Assembly (NCBI GenBank): GCA_030424645.1
Contig: JAUHWP010000011.1
Location: 1 to 42,958 of the forward strand
Source: Alphaproteobacteria bacterium
GTDB lineage: Bacteria > Pseudomonadota > Alphaproteobacteria > Rhodobacterales > Rhodobacteraceae
DNA length: 42,958 bases
Reading direction: 5' to 3'
Made by a program: the position numbers and the translations under genes. The notes beneath the pieces were generated by a model. That model was given only the letters and a program-made list of their open reading frames with translations, was not told where the DNA came from and ran no database searches. Shown here piece after piece: positions 32,950 through 40,576 of the stretch. The stretch's first letter is position 1. The number at the start of each line of letters is the position of its first letter.

Positions 32950-33023
32950 TTACTGGTTTGAGGTTTGGATATGCGCAACCCACCCCTATCTAGGGGGAAA
33001 CGAAACGGCAAAGGAGCCGAGAT

Positions 33024-34529
33024 ATGTTCGAAAGCCTGTCAGACCGCCTGTCCGGTGTCTTTGACCGCCTGACGAAACAGGGTGCGCTGTCCGAGGATGA
33101 CGTGAAAACCGCCCTGCGCGAAGTGCGCGTGGCCTTGCTTGAGGCGGACGTTTCGCTGCCCGTCGCCCGCGACTTCATCAAGAAGGTGCAGGAACAGGCC
33201 ACCGGGCAAGCAGTCACCAAATCCGTGACCCCCGGCCAGCAGGTCGTGAAGATTGTCCATGACGCGCTGGTCGATGTTCTGACCGGCGAGGGCGAACCGG
33301 GTGCCCTGAAGATCGACAGCCCCCCGGCACCGATCCTGATGGTCGGCCTGCAGGGCGGTGGTAAGACCACGACGACCGCCAAGCTGGCCAAGCGCCTGAC
33401 CGAAAAAGACGGCAAACGCGTGCTGATGGCATCGCTTGATATCTATCGCCCGGCGGCAATGGATCAGTTGGCCGTTCTGGGCACCCAGATCGGCGTGGAC
33501 ACCCTGCCCATCGTGCCGGGTCAGAAACCCGTCGACATCGCCAAACGCGCCAAGCAGCAGGCGACGATGGGCGGCTATGATGTCTATATGCTGGACACCG
33601 CCGGTCGTCTGCATATCGACGAAGTGCTGATGGACGAGGTCGAGCAGGTCTCGAACGTCGTCACGCCGCGCGAAACCCTTCTGGTGGTCGATGGCCTGAC
33701 CGGTCAGGTCGCTGTCGAGGTGGCGCAGGAATTTGACGACAAGGTCGGCATCTCGGGCGTGGTGCTGACGCGGATGGATGGCGACGGGCGCGGCGGGGCG
33801 GCCCTGTCGATGCGCGCTGTCACCGGCAAGCCGATCAAGTATGTCGGTCTTGGCGAAAAGATGGACGCGCTGGAAACCTTCGAGCCTGAGCGGATCGCAG
33901 GCCGTATCCTTGGCATGGGCGATATCGTGTCGCTGGTCGAAAAGGCGCAGGAAACCATCGAGGCCGAACAGGCCGAGCGCATGATGAAGCGCTTCCAGAA
34001 GGGTCAGTTCAACATGAACGACCTGAAGATGCAGCTGGAACAGATGATCAAGATGGGCGGCATGCAAGGCGTCATGGGGATGATGCCGGGCATGAACAAG
34101 ATGGCCAAACAGGCCGAAGCCGCCGGCATGGACGACAAGGTTCTGAAACGCCAGATCGCCCTGATACAGTCGATGACCAAACGCGAACGCGCCAATCCGC
34201 AGATCCTGCAGGCCAGCCGCAAGAAGCGGATTGCGGCGGGTGCGGGTCTAGAAGTGTCCGAACTGAACAAACTTCTGAAAATGCAGCGCCAGATGGGCGA
34301 CATGATGAAGAAGATGGGCAAGATGGGCAAAGGCAAGATGCTGAAACAGGCCATGAAGGGCATGTTCGGCAAGGGTGGAATGCCCGATATGGGTGGTATG
34401 GACCCGTCCTCGATGGACCCGAAAGCGCTGGAAGCCGCCGCCAAGGCGATGGGCGCCAAGGGTGGCCTGCCCGGTCTGGGCGGCGGGGGCCTGCCCCCCG
34501 GCCTGTCGGGTTTCGGGAAGAAGAAGTAA
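33024..34529 (+). CDS. ffh: Signal recognition particle protein Ffh
   Basis: The GTPase (501 residues) that binds signal sequences and 4.5S RNA to target membrane proteins. It has the N domain (FESLSDRLSGVFDRLTKQG), then the G domain with GLQGGGKTTTTAKLAKRL (P-loop), DTAGRLHIDE and TRMDGDGRGGAAL. The methionine-rich M domain follows from about residue 325 (MIKMGGMQGVMGMMPGMNK), with the RNA-binding motif SMTKRERANPQIL and SRKKRIAAGAG. The tail is Met/Gly-rich. It is followed after 1 base by a GNAT gene and begins the translation/secretion cluster. Confidence 0.97.
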   Translation: MFESLSDRLSGVFDRLTKQGALSEDDVKTALREVRVALLEADVSLPVARDFIKKVQEQATGQAVTKSVTPGQQVVKIVHDALVDVLTGEGEPGALKIDSPPAPILMVGLQGGGKTTTTAKLAKRLTEKDGKRVLMASLDIYRPAAMDQLAVLGTQIGVDTLPIVPGQKPVDIAKRAKQQATMGGYDVYMLDTAGRLHIDEVLMDEVEQVSNVVTPRETLLVVDGLTGQVAVEVAQEFDDKVGISGVVLTRMDGDGRGGAALSMRAVTGKPIKYVGLGEKMDALETFEPERIAGRILGMGDIVSLVEKAQETIEAEQAERMMKRFQKGQFNMNDLKMQLEQMIKMGGMQGVMGMMPGMNKMAKQAEAAGMDDKVLKRQIALIQSMTKRERANPQILQASRKKRIAAGAGLEVSELNKLLKMQRQMGDMMKKMGKMGKGKMLKQAMKGMFGKGGMPDMGGMDPSSMDPKALEAAAKAMGAKGGLPGLGGGGLPPGLSGFGKKK

Positions 34530-34530
34530 C

Positions 34531-35094
34531 ATGGTCTCGCCCGTCACGCTTCCCTGCCCCGGCGCCCATATTGCCGAAGCCGCCCGCTCTGCACTGCCCG
34601 TGCTGCGCACCCGGCGGCTGGTGCTGCGCGCACCGGTTCTGGGGGATTTCGACCTGTTCAGCCGGTTGTTTTCCCTGCCTGCGGCCAAATATGTCGGCCG
34701 GACGCAGGATCACGAAACAATCTGGGCGCAGTTTACGAACTACACGGCGGGTTGGGTTCTTCGCGGCGACGGAATGTTCACGGTCTGTCAGGATGACACC
34801 ATCGTCGGGTTCGTTTTCGCCGGGGTCGAACCCGGTGACCAAGCCATCGAGCTTGGGTTTTTCGTCGCGCCCGAGGCCCAGCGTCAGGGCATTGCTTACG
34901 AAGCCGCAGAAGCCGCGCTGACCCATCTGCGCAGCTTGGGGCCAGACGAGATCGTCAGCTATGTCGCACCGGAAAACGCGGCCAGCCAAGCGCTGATCGC
35001 CAAACTTGGCGGTGAGCAGACCGGCACCTTGGACGGCGCGCTGGTCTTCACCTACCCGCTGGACAGTGACGGCAGCCCGGAGGCCTATTCATGA
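34531..35094 (+). CDS. GNAT family N-acetyltransferase
   Basis: A 187-residue acetyltransferase of the RimJ/RimL-like type. LRTRRLVLRAPVLGDFDLFS near residue 26 is the typical N-terminal strand; EPGDQAIELGFFVAPEAQRQ is motif A, with the acetyl-CoA pyrophosphate loop (QRQGIAYEA), and APENAASQALIAKLGG is motif B. The ATG follows the ffh stop after one base, and its stop overlaps the chorismate mutase start (ATGA). The substrate could be a protein N-terminus or a small molecule. Confidence 0.88.
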   Translation: MVSPVTLPCPGAHIAEAARSALPVLRTRRLVLRAPVLGDFDLFSRLFSLPAAKYVGRTQDHETIWAQFTNYTAGWVLRGDGMFTVCQDDTIVGFVFAGVEPGDQAIELGFFVAPEAQRQGIAYEAAEAALTHLRSLGPDEIVSYVAPENAASQALIAKLGGEQTGTLDGALVFTYPLDSDGSPEAYS

Positions 35095-35420
35095 CTGACG
35101 CCCCCCACGGAAAGGACCCGGCCATGACCGATGACGTGACCCGTGCCGCCGAGCTGTTGAAAGATCATCGCAAGTCGATCGACCGGCTGGATGCGATCCT
35201 TGTCTATACGCTGGGCGAACGCTTCAAACACACGCAGGCTGTGGGCAGGCTGAAGGCCGAACACGACCTGCCGCCATCGGACCCGGCCCGCGAAGCCAAA
35301 CAGATCGAACGTCTGGAGGACCTTGCGCGCCGCGCCGATCTGGACCCCGAATTTGCCAAGAAATTCCTGAACTTCATCATTGATGAGGTCATCAGGCATC
35401 ACAAGAAACATCAGGAATGA
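35091..35420 (+). CDS. Chorismate mutase (AroQ type)
   Basis: A 109-residue all-helical AroQ-fold protein converting chorismate to prephenate for Phe/Tyr synthesis. The first helix LLKDHRKSIDRLDAILVYTL holds the conserved arginine and aspartate, followed by ERFKHTQAVGRLKAEHDLPP with the lysine, and AREAKQIERLEDLARR. The ATG at 35091 overlaps the previous stop and has GGAGG 7 bases upstream; an internal ATG at 35124 is a less good alternative. The position between ffh and rpsP is standard for this family. Confidence 0.9.
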   Translation: MTDAPHGKDPAMTDDVTRAAELLKDHRKSIDRLDAILVYTLGERFKHTQAVGRLKAEHDLPPSDPAREAKQIERLEDLARRADLDPEFAKKFLNFIIDEVIRHHKKHQE

Positions 35421-35422
35421 CT

Positions 35423-35435
35423 GGGGCATTGCCCC
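35423..35435 (+). promoter_or_regulatory. Short hairpin between chorismate mutase and rpsP
   Basis: GGGGC, loop ATT, GCCCC directly after the chorismate mutase stop, followed by AT-rich sequence with the AAAAAAGGAAA ribosome-binding region of rpsP. No T-tract, so probably not a terminator. Confidence 0.35.
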
Positions 35436-35466
35436 GCTCGAATAGCTAGAAAAAAGGAAAACTCTC

Positions 35467-35868
35467 ATGGCTATGAAAATTCGTCTCGCCCGTGGCGGCT
35501 CGAAAAAACGTCCCTTCTATCGCGTTGTTGCAACCGACTCGCGCATGCCGCGCGATGGCCGCTTCATCGAAAAGCTGGGCACCTATAACCCGCTTCTGCC
35601 GAAAGATTCGGAAGAGCGTGTGAAACTGGACATGGAACGCGTTCAATACTGGCTGGACCAGGGCGCGCAGCCGTCCGACCGCGTCTCGCGCTTCCTGGAA
35701 GCCGCTGGCGTGCTTGAGAAGAAAGAGCGTGCCAACCTGAAGAAAGGTGAGCCGGGCAAGAAAGCCCAGGAACGCGTGCAGGAAAAAGCCGACAAGGCTG
35801 CCGCCGCCGCTGAAGCCGCTGCCGCACCTGCCGAAGAGCCTGCAGAAGAAGCCGCTTCGGAAGAATAA
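35467..35868 (+). CDS. rpsP: 30S ribosomal protein S16
   Basis: Ribosomal protein of 133 residues. The N-terminal part ([20 protein letters not shown], then [15 protein letters not shown] and [17 protein letters not shown]) is the conserved S16 core of about 80 residues. The remainder is a lineage-typical low-complexity extension, first Lys/Glu-rich, then Ala/Glu-rich ([20 protein letters not shown]). AAAAAGGAAAA precedes the ATG. It is a highly expressed gene and sets the head of the ribosomal operon. Confidence 0.97.
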   Translation: MAMKIRLARGGSKKRPFYRVVATDSRMPRDGRFIEKLGTYNPLLPKDSEERVKLDMERVQYWLDQGAQPSDRVSRFLEAAGVLEKKERANLKKGEPGKKAQERVQEKADKAAAAAEAAAAPAEEPAEEAASEE

Positions 35869-35887
35869 TCTTCCAATAGGGTCTGAC

Positions 35888-36517
35888 ATGCACACCTTTC
35901 CCAAGGCGTTCCAGTCGGATCTTGAAGATCTGATGCGTTGGCGGCGCGATGTGCGCCGCTTTCGCACCGATCCTGTGGACGAGGCACTCTTGCAAGAGTG
36001 CCTCGACGCGTTTCTGCTGGCCCCGTCGGTGGGGCTGTCAGAGCCATGGCGGGTGATCCGGGTGGAAAGCGGTGCCGCCCGCAAGGCCGCGCTGGATAAT
36101 TTCACCGCCGCCAATGATGACGCGCTGCACGGCTATTCCGGTGACAAGGCTAAGCTTTATGCCGGGCTGAAACTGTCGGGGATGCAAAACGCGCCCGTCC
36201 AACTGGCCATCTTCAGCGACGAAGCCACCGAAAAGGGCGCCGGTCTTGGCGCGGGCACAATGCCCGAGATGCGGCGCTATTCGGTGGTGTCGGCCATCAT
36301 GCTGTTCTGGCTCGCGGTGCGCGCCCGCGGCCTTGGGTTGGGCTGGGTGTCGATCCTTGACCCCGACCGGCTTTGTCGCGACCTTGATGTGCCGTCCAAC
36401 TGGCAACTGGTCGGTTATTTCTGTCTGGGCTGGCCCGAAACGGTTGACGACAGCCCGGAACTTGAACATGCCGGATGGGAAACACGGCGCGGCGCGCTTC
36501 CCATCGAAACGCGCTGA
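35888..36517 (+). CDS. bluB: 5,6-dimethylbenzimidazole synthase
   Basis: A nitroreductase-fold enzyme (209 residues) that cleaves reduced FMN with oxygen to make 5,6-dimethylbenzimidazole, the lower ligand of vitamin B12. BluB-type features are MRWRRDVRRFRTDPVDEALL, then FLLAPSVGLSEPWRVIRVES, GTMPEMRRYSVVSAIMLFWL and GLGWVSILDPDRL. It lies 19 bases after rpsP and is followed closely by a small ORF and rimM, so it is in the ribosomal operon and not near cobalamin genes. No cobalamin riboswitch precedes it. Confidence 0.88.
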   Translation: MHTFPKAFQSDLEDLMRWRRDVRRFRTDPVDEALLQECLDAFLLAPSVGLSEPWRVIRVESGAARKAALDNFTAANDDALHGYSGDKAKLYAGLKLSGMQNAPVQLAIFSDEATEKGAGLGAGTMPEMRRYSVVSAIMLFWLAVRARGLGLGWVSILDPDRLCRDLDVPSNWQLVGYFCLGWPETVDDSPELEHAGWETRRGALPIETR

Positions 36518-36538
36518 TCTCTACGCGGGAGCGGTCTC

Positions 36539-36688
36539 ATGGGTTTGCTTTTTCGTCCCTTTCGGTTGATCCTGATTGTTGGCGCCGGGTTTCTGGCCGG
36601 GTTGCTGTTTGAACGAAGCTCGATGACGGACCGCTGCCTTGATCGCGGCGGCGCTGTCGAGCGTGGAATTTGCGTAGGTGTGAAATGA
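36539..36688 (+). CDS. Small membrane-anchored protein before rimM
   Basis: A 49-residue ORF: a short basic start, one membrane helix ([16 protein letters not shown]), then a soluble tail with [17 protein letters not shown], which has two cysteines. I recognise this arrangement (hydrophobic helix followed by a CL-x-GG-x-GIC tail) as a small hypothetical protein of Rhodobacteraceae. A GGGAGC site precedes it and its stop overlaps the rimM ATG (ATGA), which supports its being translated. Confidence 0.65.
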   Translation: MGLLFRPFRLILIVGAGFLAGLLFERSSMTDRCLDRGGAVERGICVGVK

Positions 36689-37197
36689 GCCACGATCGAA
36701 TTTGCGTGGGGGCGATCGCCGGGGCCTACGGCGTCAAGGGCGAGGTGCGGGTGAAAAGCTTCTGCGCCGAACCGGACGCCATCGGCGACTATGGCCCGCT
36801 TTGGTCCGAGGATGGCACCCGCAAGTTCATCCTGGCGCTGGATCGTCCGATCAAGAACGGCTTCGCCGCGCGCATTGACAGCATCGCCACCAAGGAAGAG
36901 GCCGATGCCCTGAAAGGCACCCGGTTGTTCGCCGACCGCGATGCGCTGCCGACCCTTCCGGATGACGAATATTACCACGCTGACCTGATCGGGCTGACAG
37001 TTCTGGACACGGGCGGGCGCGAATTGGGGCGCGTGTCCGCGGTTCACAACCACGGCGCCAGCGATGTGCTGGAGGTGCAAGGCCCCGGCCTGAAAACCGG
37101 TGCGCTGCTGCCCTTCACGCTTGAGGCCGTGCCGACCGTCGACCTTGCCGCAGGCCGGATCATCGCCGACCCGCCCAAGGGCGTCTTTCCCGAATGA
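36685..37197 (+). CDS. rimM: Ribosome maturation factor RimM
   Basis: A 170-residue factor that binds S19 and assists 30S head maturation. The N-terminal RimM domain has [20 protein letters not shown]; the C-terminal PRC-barrel has [14 protein letters not shown], then [18 protein letters not shown], and ends [17 protein letters not shown]. The ATG overlaps the stop of the small membrane ORF. The stop overlaps the start of the sulfotransferase-like gene by 4 bp, so that gene is coupled to rimM. Confidence 0.95.
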   Translation: MSHDRICVGAIAGAYGVKGEVRVKSFCAEPDAIGDYGPLWSEDGTRKFILALDRPIKNGFAARIDSIATKEEADALKGTRLFADRDALPTLPDDEYYHADLIGLTVLDTGGRELGRVSAVHNHGASDVLEVQGPGLKTGALLPFTLEAVPTVDLAAGRIIADPPKGVFPE

Positions 37198-38012
37198 CGG
37201 GCGGAAATCCCCATGTCATCGTTCATGCCGGGTTTCACAAGACCGGCACCACCGGCCTTCAGGATTTCCTGAGCCAGAACCGAACCGCCCTGGCACCTTT
37301 TTTCGATTACTATGGCCAACAGGATTTCCTGAACGCGGGGGCCGCCGCACGGCTGTATGCACAGCGCCCGTTTCCGCACCGCCTGTATCTGTTTCGAAAG
37401 ACCTTTCGGACTTTTCTGGCCTCGGTGCCCGACCACAGGGTCATCATCCTGTCGCGCGAAAGCTTTTCGGGCGGAATGCCGGGGCACCGGATGCTGGGTG
37501 GGCGGATGATCACATCATATCTTCCCGCGGCCCGGAAGCTTGGCAGAACCATCGTGAAAGAACTGCGCCTGCGCTTTGGCCCCGGCGTCAAGATCACGTT
37601 CTTCTATACGACCCGCGAACGGGAAGACTGGCTGCGCTCGGTGCATGGGCACCTGCTGCGCTCGATCCGTCTGACGGATGACTTCCCGACCTTCCGCGCC
37701 CGGTTTCCGGCCGACCTGGACCTGACCGATCAGGCGCGGCATATGGCCGATGCCCTGTCACCCGCCCCGGTTGTGACAACGGCACTGGAAGATCACGCAG
37801 GCGACCCGCACGGCCCGGCCACCGCGCTGCTGGATCTGGCAGGGGTTCCCGCAGCGGCGCGCGCGGGTCTGGCACCCGCCCCCCACGTGAACCGGGGTCA
37901 GGGCAAGGCCCTGCGCGATGCTTTTCTGGCGCTGAACCGGGAACGCCTGTCGAAGCCGGTCCTGAAAGCGCGGAAAGAGGCCTTGCTTGCCCCCCATCGT
38001 CGGCAACGCTGA
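37194..38012 (+). CDS. Sulfotransferase-like protein
   Basis: A 272-residue protein that opens with [20 protein letters not shown]. This is the PAPS 5'-phosphosulfate-binding loop of sulfotransferase-family proteins (HxGxxKTGTTxLQ). A later segment, [20 protein letters not shown], resembles the 3'-phosphate-binding R...S region, and [20 protein letters not shown] is near the C-terminus. No signal peptide. The enzyme would transfer sulfate to a glycan or other acceptor, but the substrate is unknown. It is coupled to rimM by a 4-bp overlap and sits between rimM and trmD, normally adjacent genes, so it looks like an insertion into the operon. Confidence 0.75.
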   Translation: MTGGNPHVIVHAGFHKTGTTGLQDFLSQNRTALAPFFDYYGQQDFLNAGAAARLYAQRPFPHRLYLFRKTFRTFLASVPDHRVIILSRESFSGGMPGHRMLGGRMITSYLPAARKLGRTIVKELRLRFGPGVKITFFYTTREREDWLRSVHGHLLRSIRLTDDFPTFRARFPADLDLTDQARHMADALSPAPVVTTALEDHAGDPHGPATALLDLAGVPAAARAGLAPAPHVNRGQGKALRDAFLALNRERLSKPVLKARKEALLAPHRRQR

Positions 38013-38048
38013 CTTCCCACCGTGGCCGAAACCCGTTATGGGGGCGCC

Positions 38049-38915
38049 ATGACAGACAAACCCAAGCCCCCATCAACCGACACCGGCGCAGCCCCCAAGG
38101 CCCGTGCAATGAAGTCGCATGGCAAGATCGCCGTGTCCGCGTCGTTCAAGCCGCGCGCGTTGATGACCGACACGCCACGTTATGTCGGGGTCTGGACCGC
38201 GAAGGTGATTACCCTGTTTCCAGGGGCGTTTCCCGGCGTGCTGGGGGAAAGCCTGACCGGGCGCGCGCTGAAAGACGGGCTGTGGGCCTTGGAGCCGATT
38301 GACCTGCGCCCGTTTGGCGAGGGCAAGCATCGCAATGTCGACGATACGCCCGCCGGCGGCGGTGCCGGCATGGTGCTGCGCGCCGATGTGTTGGGAAACG
38401 CCATTGATACGGCGCAATCGGGCGTGACCAAGGACCGCGCGAAATGGCCGATCCTTTATATGTCGCCGCGCGGCAAGCCGCTTGATCAGGCGATGGCCCG
38501 CCGCTTTGCCGCCTGTGACGGCCTGACCATCCTGTGCGGCCGGTTTGAAGGCGTCGATCAACGGGTGCTTGAGGAATACGAGATCGAAGAGATCAGCCTT
38601 GGCGATTTCGTCCTGACCGGGGGCGAGATCGCGGCGCAGGCCCTGCTGGACGCCACCGTGCGACTTCTGCCGGGGGTTCTGGGCAACGAAGCCTCGACCG
38701 AAGAGGAAAGCTTTTCGGCCGGGCTTCTGGAACATCCGCAATACACCCGCCCCGCAGTCTGGCGGGGGCACCCGATCCCCGAGGTGCTGACATCCGGTCA
38801 TCACGGCAAGATCGCCGACTGGCGCCGCAAGATGAGCGAGCAGATCACCCGCGAACGTCGGCCGGATCTGTGGGAATCATTACGGCGAAAACACGACCCG
38901 GACGCCCCCGAATGA
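38049..38915 (+). CDS. trmD: tRNA (guanine-N1-)-methyltransferase TrmD
   Basis: A SPOUT-class methyltransferase of 288 residues that makes m1G37 in tRNA, needed for reading-frame maintenance. The catalytic core starts at about residue 45 ([20 protein letters not shown]), with [31 protein letters not shown] and [17 protein letters not shown] forming the knotted SAM site. The first 45 residues are an extra, proline- and lysine-rich N-terminal extension not found in E. coli TrmD (255). An internal ATG at 38163 would remove most of it, so the true start is uncertain. Confidence 0.95.
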   Translation: MTDKPKPPSTDTGAAPKARAMKSHGKIAVSASFKPRALMTDTPRYVGVWTAKVITLFPGAFPGVLGESLTGRALKDGLWALEPIDLRPFGEGKHRNVDDTPAGGGAGMVLRADVLGNAIDTAQSGVTKDRAKWPILYMSPRGKPLDQAMARRFAACDGLTILCGRFEGVDQRVLEEYEIEEISLGDFVLTGGEIAAQALLDATVRLLPGVLGNEASTEEESFSAGLLEHPQYTRPAVWRGHPIPEVLTSGHHGKIADWRRKMSEQITRERRPDLWESLRRKHDPDAPE

Positions 38916-39244
38916 CAGATTTTCGCCCTACCCAATAAAGGCTTTTTTGTGGCTTTGTTTCGAAAAGTGTAACTGTCTTCGAAATCGCCCCAAAACTGTT
39001 TCTGAAATCCCGGAAAATTCGGATCTTACACACTTTTGCACTCGCCATTTATGGGGAACCGAGAAAGGTGAATTTGTGTCATTTCTTGGGCGTGCGACGT
39101 TTAATCAACGATAGAACGAACCACCCATTGCAAGAGATTTCGCAGACCACGACGCGACCATCTTTCTTAGTCTCTTTTCGAGTGAAAACAGTTTTTGACT
39201 TCGAACTCTGAACGACCGGAACACGGCAAGGAAAGGTGAACGAC
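38916..39244. other. AT-rich gap downstream of trmD with repeated TTCGAA sites
   Basis: About 330 bases, clearly richer in A and T than the flanks, with no coding signal. TTCGAA occurs three times (38959-38964, 38978-38983, 39200-39205), and the first two form an inverted repeat with 19-base centre spacing. AAAAGTGT at 38963-38970 is complementary to ACACTTTT at 39030-39037. The region separates trmD from the small ORF and rplS, and probably holds a promoter for them. Confidence 0.45.
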
Positions 39245-39412
39245 ATGGAACTCTTGATCACTGCAAAACAGAACCGCATCAATGCACTGAATGCCCTTGA
39301 GCAAAAGAAGCGTGCGGCGTGCACCCCGCGCCCTTCGGCCGACATCAAGCGTTGCATTCCAATGTTCCGCACTGCGCGGAACGCGTTTTCGGCACCCCTC
39401 GTCCTCGTCTGA
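39245..39412 (+). CDS. Hypothetical small protein in the rplS leader region
   Basis: A 55-codon ORF (MELLITAKQNRINALNALEQ, then a basic segment with KKRAACTPRPSADIKRC). It has a strong AAGGAAAGGTG ribosome-binding region 6-7 bases before the ATG, and the codon choice looks coding. I do not recognise the family. Positively charged with two cysteines. A strong hairpin lies 32 bases after its stop, so it may be an independent transcription unit. Confidence 0.5.
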   Translation: MELLITAKQNRINALNALEQKKRAACTPRPSADIKRCIPMFRTARNAFSAPLVLV

Positions 39413-39444
39413 CGGACACCACCACTCACAAACGCCGAAACTCT

Positions 39445-39476
39445 GGAAGCTGCGCCAATTACAGGGTGCAGCTTCC
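39445..39476 (+). terminator. Hairpin after the small ORF
   Basis: GGAAGCTGC at 39445-39453 and GCAGCTTCC at 39468-39476, 9 bp perfectly paired with a 14-base loop that can extend the stem. The following sequence (GTCCTTTCC) has only a short T-tract. Confidence 0.55.
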
Positions 39477-39544
39477 GTCCTTTCCGGGCAGGCGCTTGCC
39501 CGTTGCCAATGCTCTTGATCTGCCGGGCCAATCCCCCTATACAC

Positions 39545-39583
39545 CGCCCGTCTGCCACTCTTCCGAGTCGCGCGGGCGTTTTT
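39545..39583 (+). terminator. Possible terminator in the rplS leader
   Basis: CGCCCG at 39545-39550 pairs with CGGGCG at 39573-39578, followed by TTTTT at 39579-39583. The loop is 22 bases, longer than usual, which lowers confidence. Confidence 0.45.
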
Positions 39584-39712
39584 CATTTGGGAAGGTGTGT
39601 GCTTCTGCGCCCGAAGACCCCGATGAAGAACCGAAAAAGAAACGACGGACGACCTCCTGCGGGCGCATAGCGGACCCGGTGAAGACAAGGAGCTCTTGGA
39701 CGGCTGCTAACT

Positions 39713-39729
39713 TTGCGGACCAACCGCAA
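39713..39729 (+). promoter_or_regulatory. Hairpin directly upstream of the rplS ribosome-binding site
   Basis: TTGCGG at 39713-39718, loop ACCAA, CCGCAA at 39724-39729. It ends 8 bases before the AGGAG of rplS, a position suited to translational control by L19 or by another factor. Confidence 0.45.
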
Positions 39730-39750
39730 GCATGAATAGGAGATGGTCAG

Positions 39751-40125
39751 ATGAACCTGATCGCAGAGCTTGAGGCGGAACAGATTGCCGCCCTGGGGAA
39801 GGACATTCCCGATTTCAAAGCCGGTGACACCATCCGCGTCGGCTTCAAGGTGACCGAAGGGTCGCGCACCCGTGTGCAGAACTATGAAGGCGTGTGCATC
39901 AGCCGCAAGAACGGCGCAGGCATTGCCGGGTCGTTCACCGTGCGCAAGATTTCCTTCGGCGAAGGCGTGGAGCGTGTGTTCCCGCTGCATTCCACCAACA
40001 TCGACAGCATCACCGTGGTGCGTCGTGGCCGCGTGCGTCGCGCCAAGATGTATTACCTGCGGACCCGCCGCGGCAAGTCGGCTCGTATCGCGGAAGACAC
40101 CAACTACAAAGCCAAGAAAGCTTAA
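39751..40125 (+). CDS. rplS: 50S ribosomal protein L19
   Basis: Ribosomal protein of 124 residues located at the 30S-50S interface. Conserved parts are [71 protein letters not shown], and the basic C-terminus [22 protein letters not shown] lies 8 bases before the ATG. It is followed after 11 bases by rpmE. Confidence 0.97.
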   Translation: MNLIAELEAEQIAALGKDIPDFKAGDTIRVGFKVTEGSRTRVQNYEGVCISRKNGAGIAGSFTVRKISFGEGVERVFPLHSTNIDSITVVRRGRVRRAKMYYLRTRRGKSARIAEDTNYKAKKA

Positions 40126-40136
40126 GGAGCGTCGTT

Positions 40137-40358
40137 ATGAAAAAGGATATCCATCCCGACTACCACATGATCGACGTCAAGATGACCGATGGCACGATCG
40201 TTCAGATGCGTTCGACCTGGGGCAAGGAAGGCGACACGCTGTCGCTGGACATCGACCCGTCGGCGCACCCCGCTTGGACCGGTGGCGGCACCCGCCTGTT
40301 GGACACTGGCGGCCGCGTGTCGAAGTTCAAATCGAAATACGAAGGCTTCGGCTTCTAA
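40137..40358 (+). CDS. rpmE: 50S ribosomal protein L31
   Basis: Ribosomal protein of 73 residues ([20 protein letters not shown], then TRSTWG-like region, [15 protein letters not shown], and [13 protein letters not shown]). It lacks the four zinc-binding cysteines of the C+ form, so it is the zinc-independent (C-) type by sequence. AAGGAGC precedes the ATG. A strong terminator follows. Confidence 0.95.
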   Translation: MKKDIHPDYHMIDVKMTDGTIVQMRSTWGKEGDTLSLDIDPSAHPAWTGGGTRLLDTGGRVSKFKSKYEGFGF

Positions 40359-40382
40359 GCCCTGCCCCTTCGACAAGACAGA

Positions 40383-40411
40383 AACGCCGTCCCAACCGGG
40401 GCGGCGTTTTT
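40383..40411 (+). terminator. Rho-independent terminator after rpmE
   Basis: AACGCCGTCCC at 40383-40393, loop AACC, GGGGCGGCGTT at 40398-40408, running into TTTTT (40407-40411). An 11-bp stem with one G-U pair, 24 bases after the rpmE stop. Confidence 0.85.
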
Positions 40412-40576
40412 CTTTGACACGTCCTGATCGGGTCTCGCCGGGTCCAGGCGCCGGACACCTGCTATGGCACTGAAGACTCAACCTTGATTTCAATGCGCGC
40501 AGCATCTTCCCCCCGCTGGGCTTCGTATCTATAGTCGCCGCACATAAAAAGCTGCACAACAGTCGGGGATACAGGC

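Larger units (their letters stand above)
39413..39750. other. Structured leader region upstream of rplS
   Basis: About 340 bases without a gene. It contains at least three hairpins (39445-39476, 39545-39583 and 39713-39729), the last directly before the rplS ribosome-binding site AGGAG at 39738-39742. Between them runs an A-rich stretch (39620-39650). The arrangement suggests a processed or regulated leader, or a small RNA gene between the first two hairpins. Confidence 0.45.

Noticed and set aside
32863-33023. Possible 4.5S/SRP RNA in the ffh leader
   Set aside because: The conserved core (the GGTCAGGTCCGGAAGG-type segment) is absent on both strands.
35869-35888. Cobalamin riboswitch upstream of bluB
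   Set aside because: The gap after rpsP is only 19 bases, which is too short for any riboswitch.
39079-39558. 159-codon minus-strand frame across the rplS leader
   Set aside because: It is low-complexity, spans the opposite-strand hairpins, has no ribosome-binding site and crosses AT-rich intergenic DNA.
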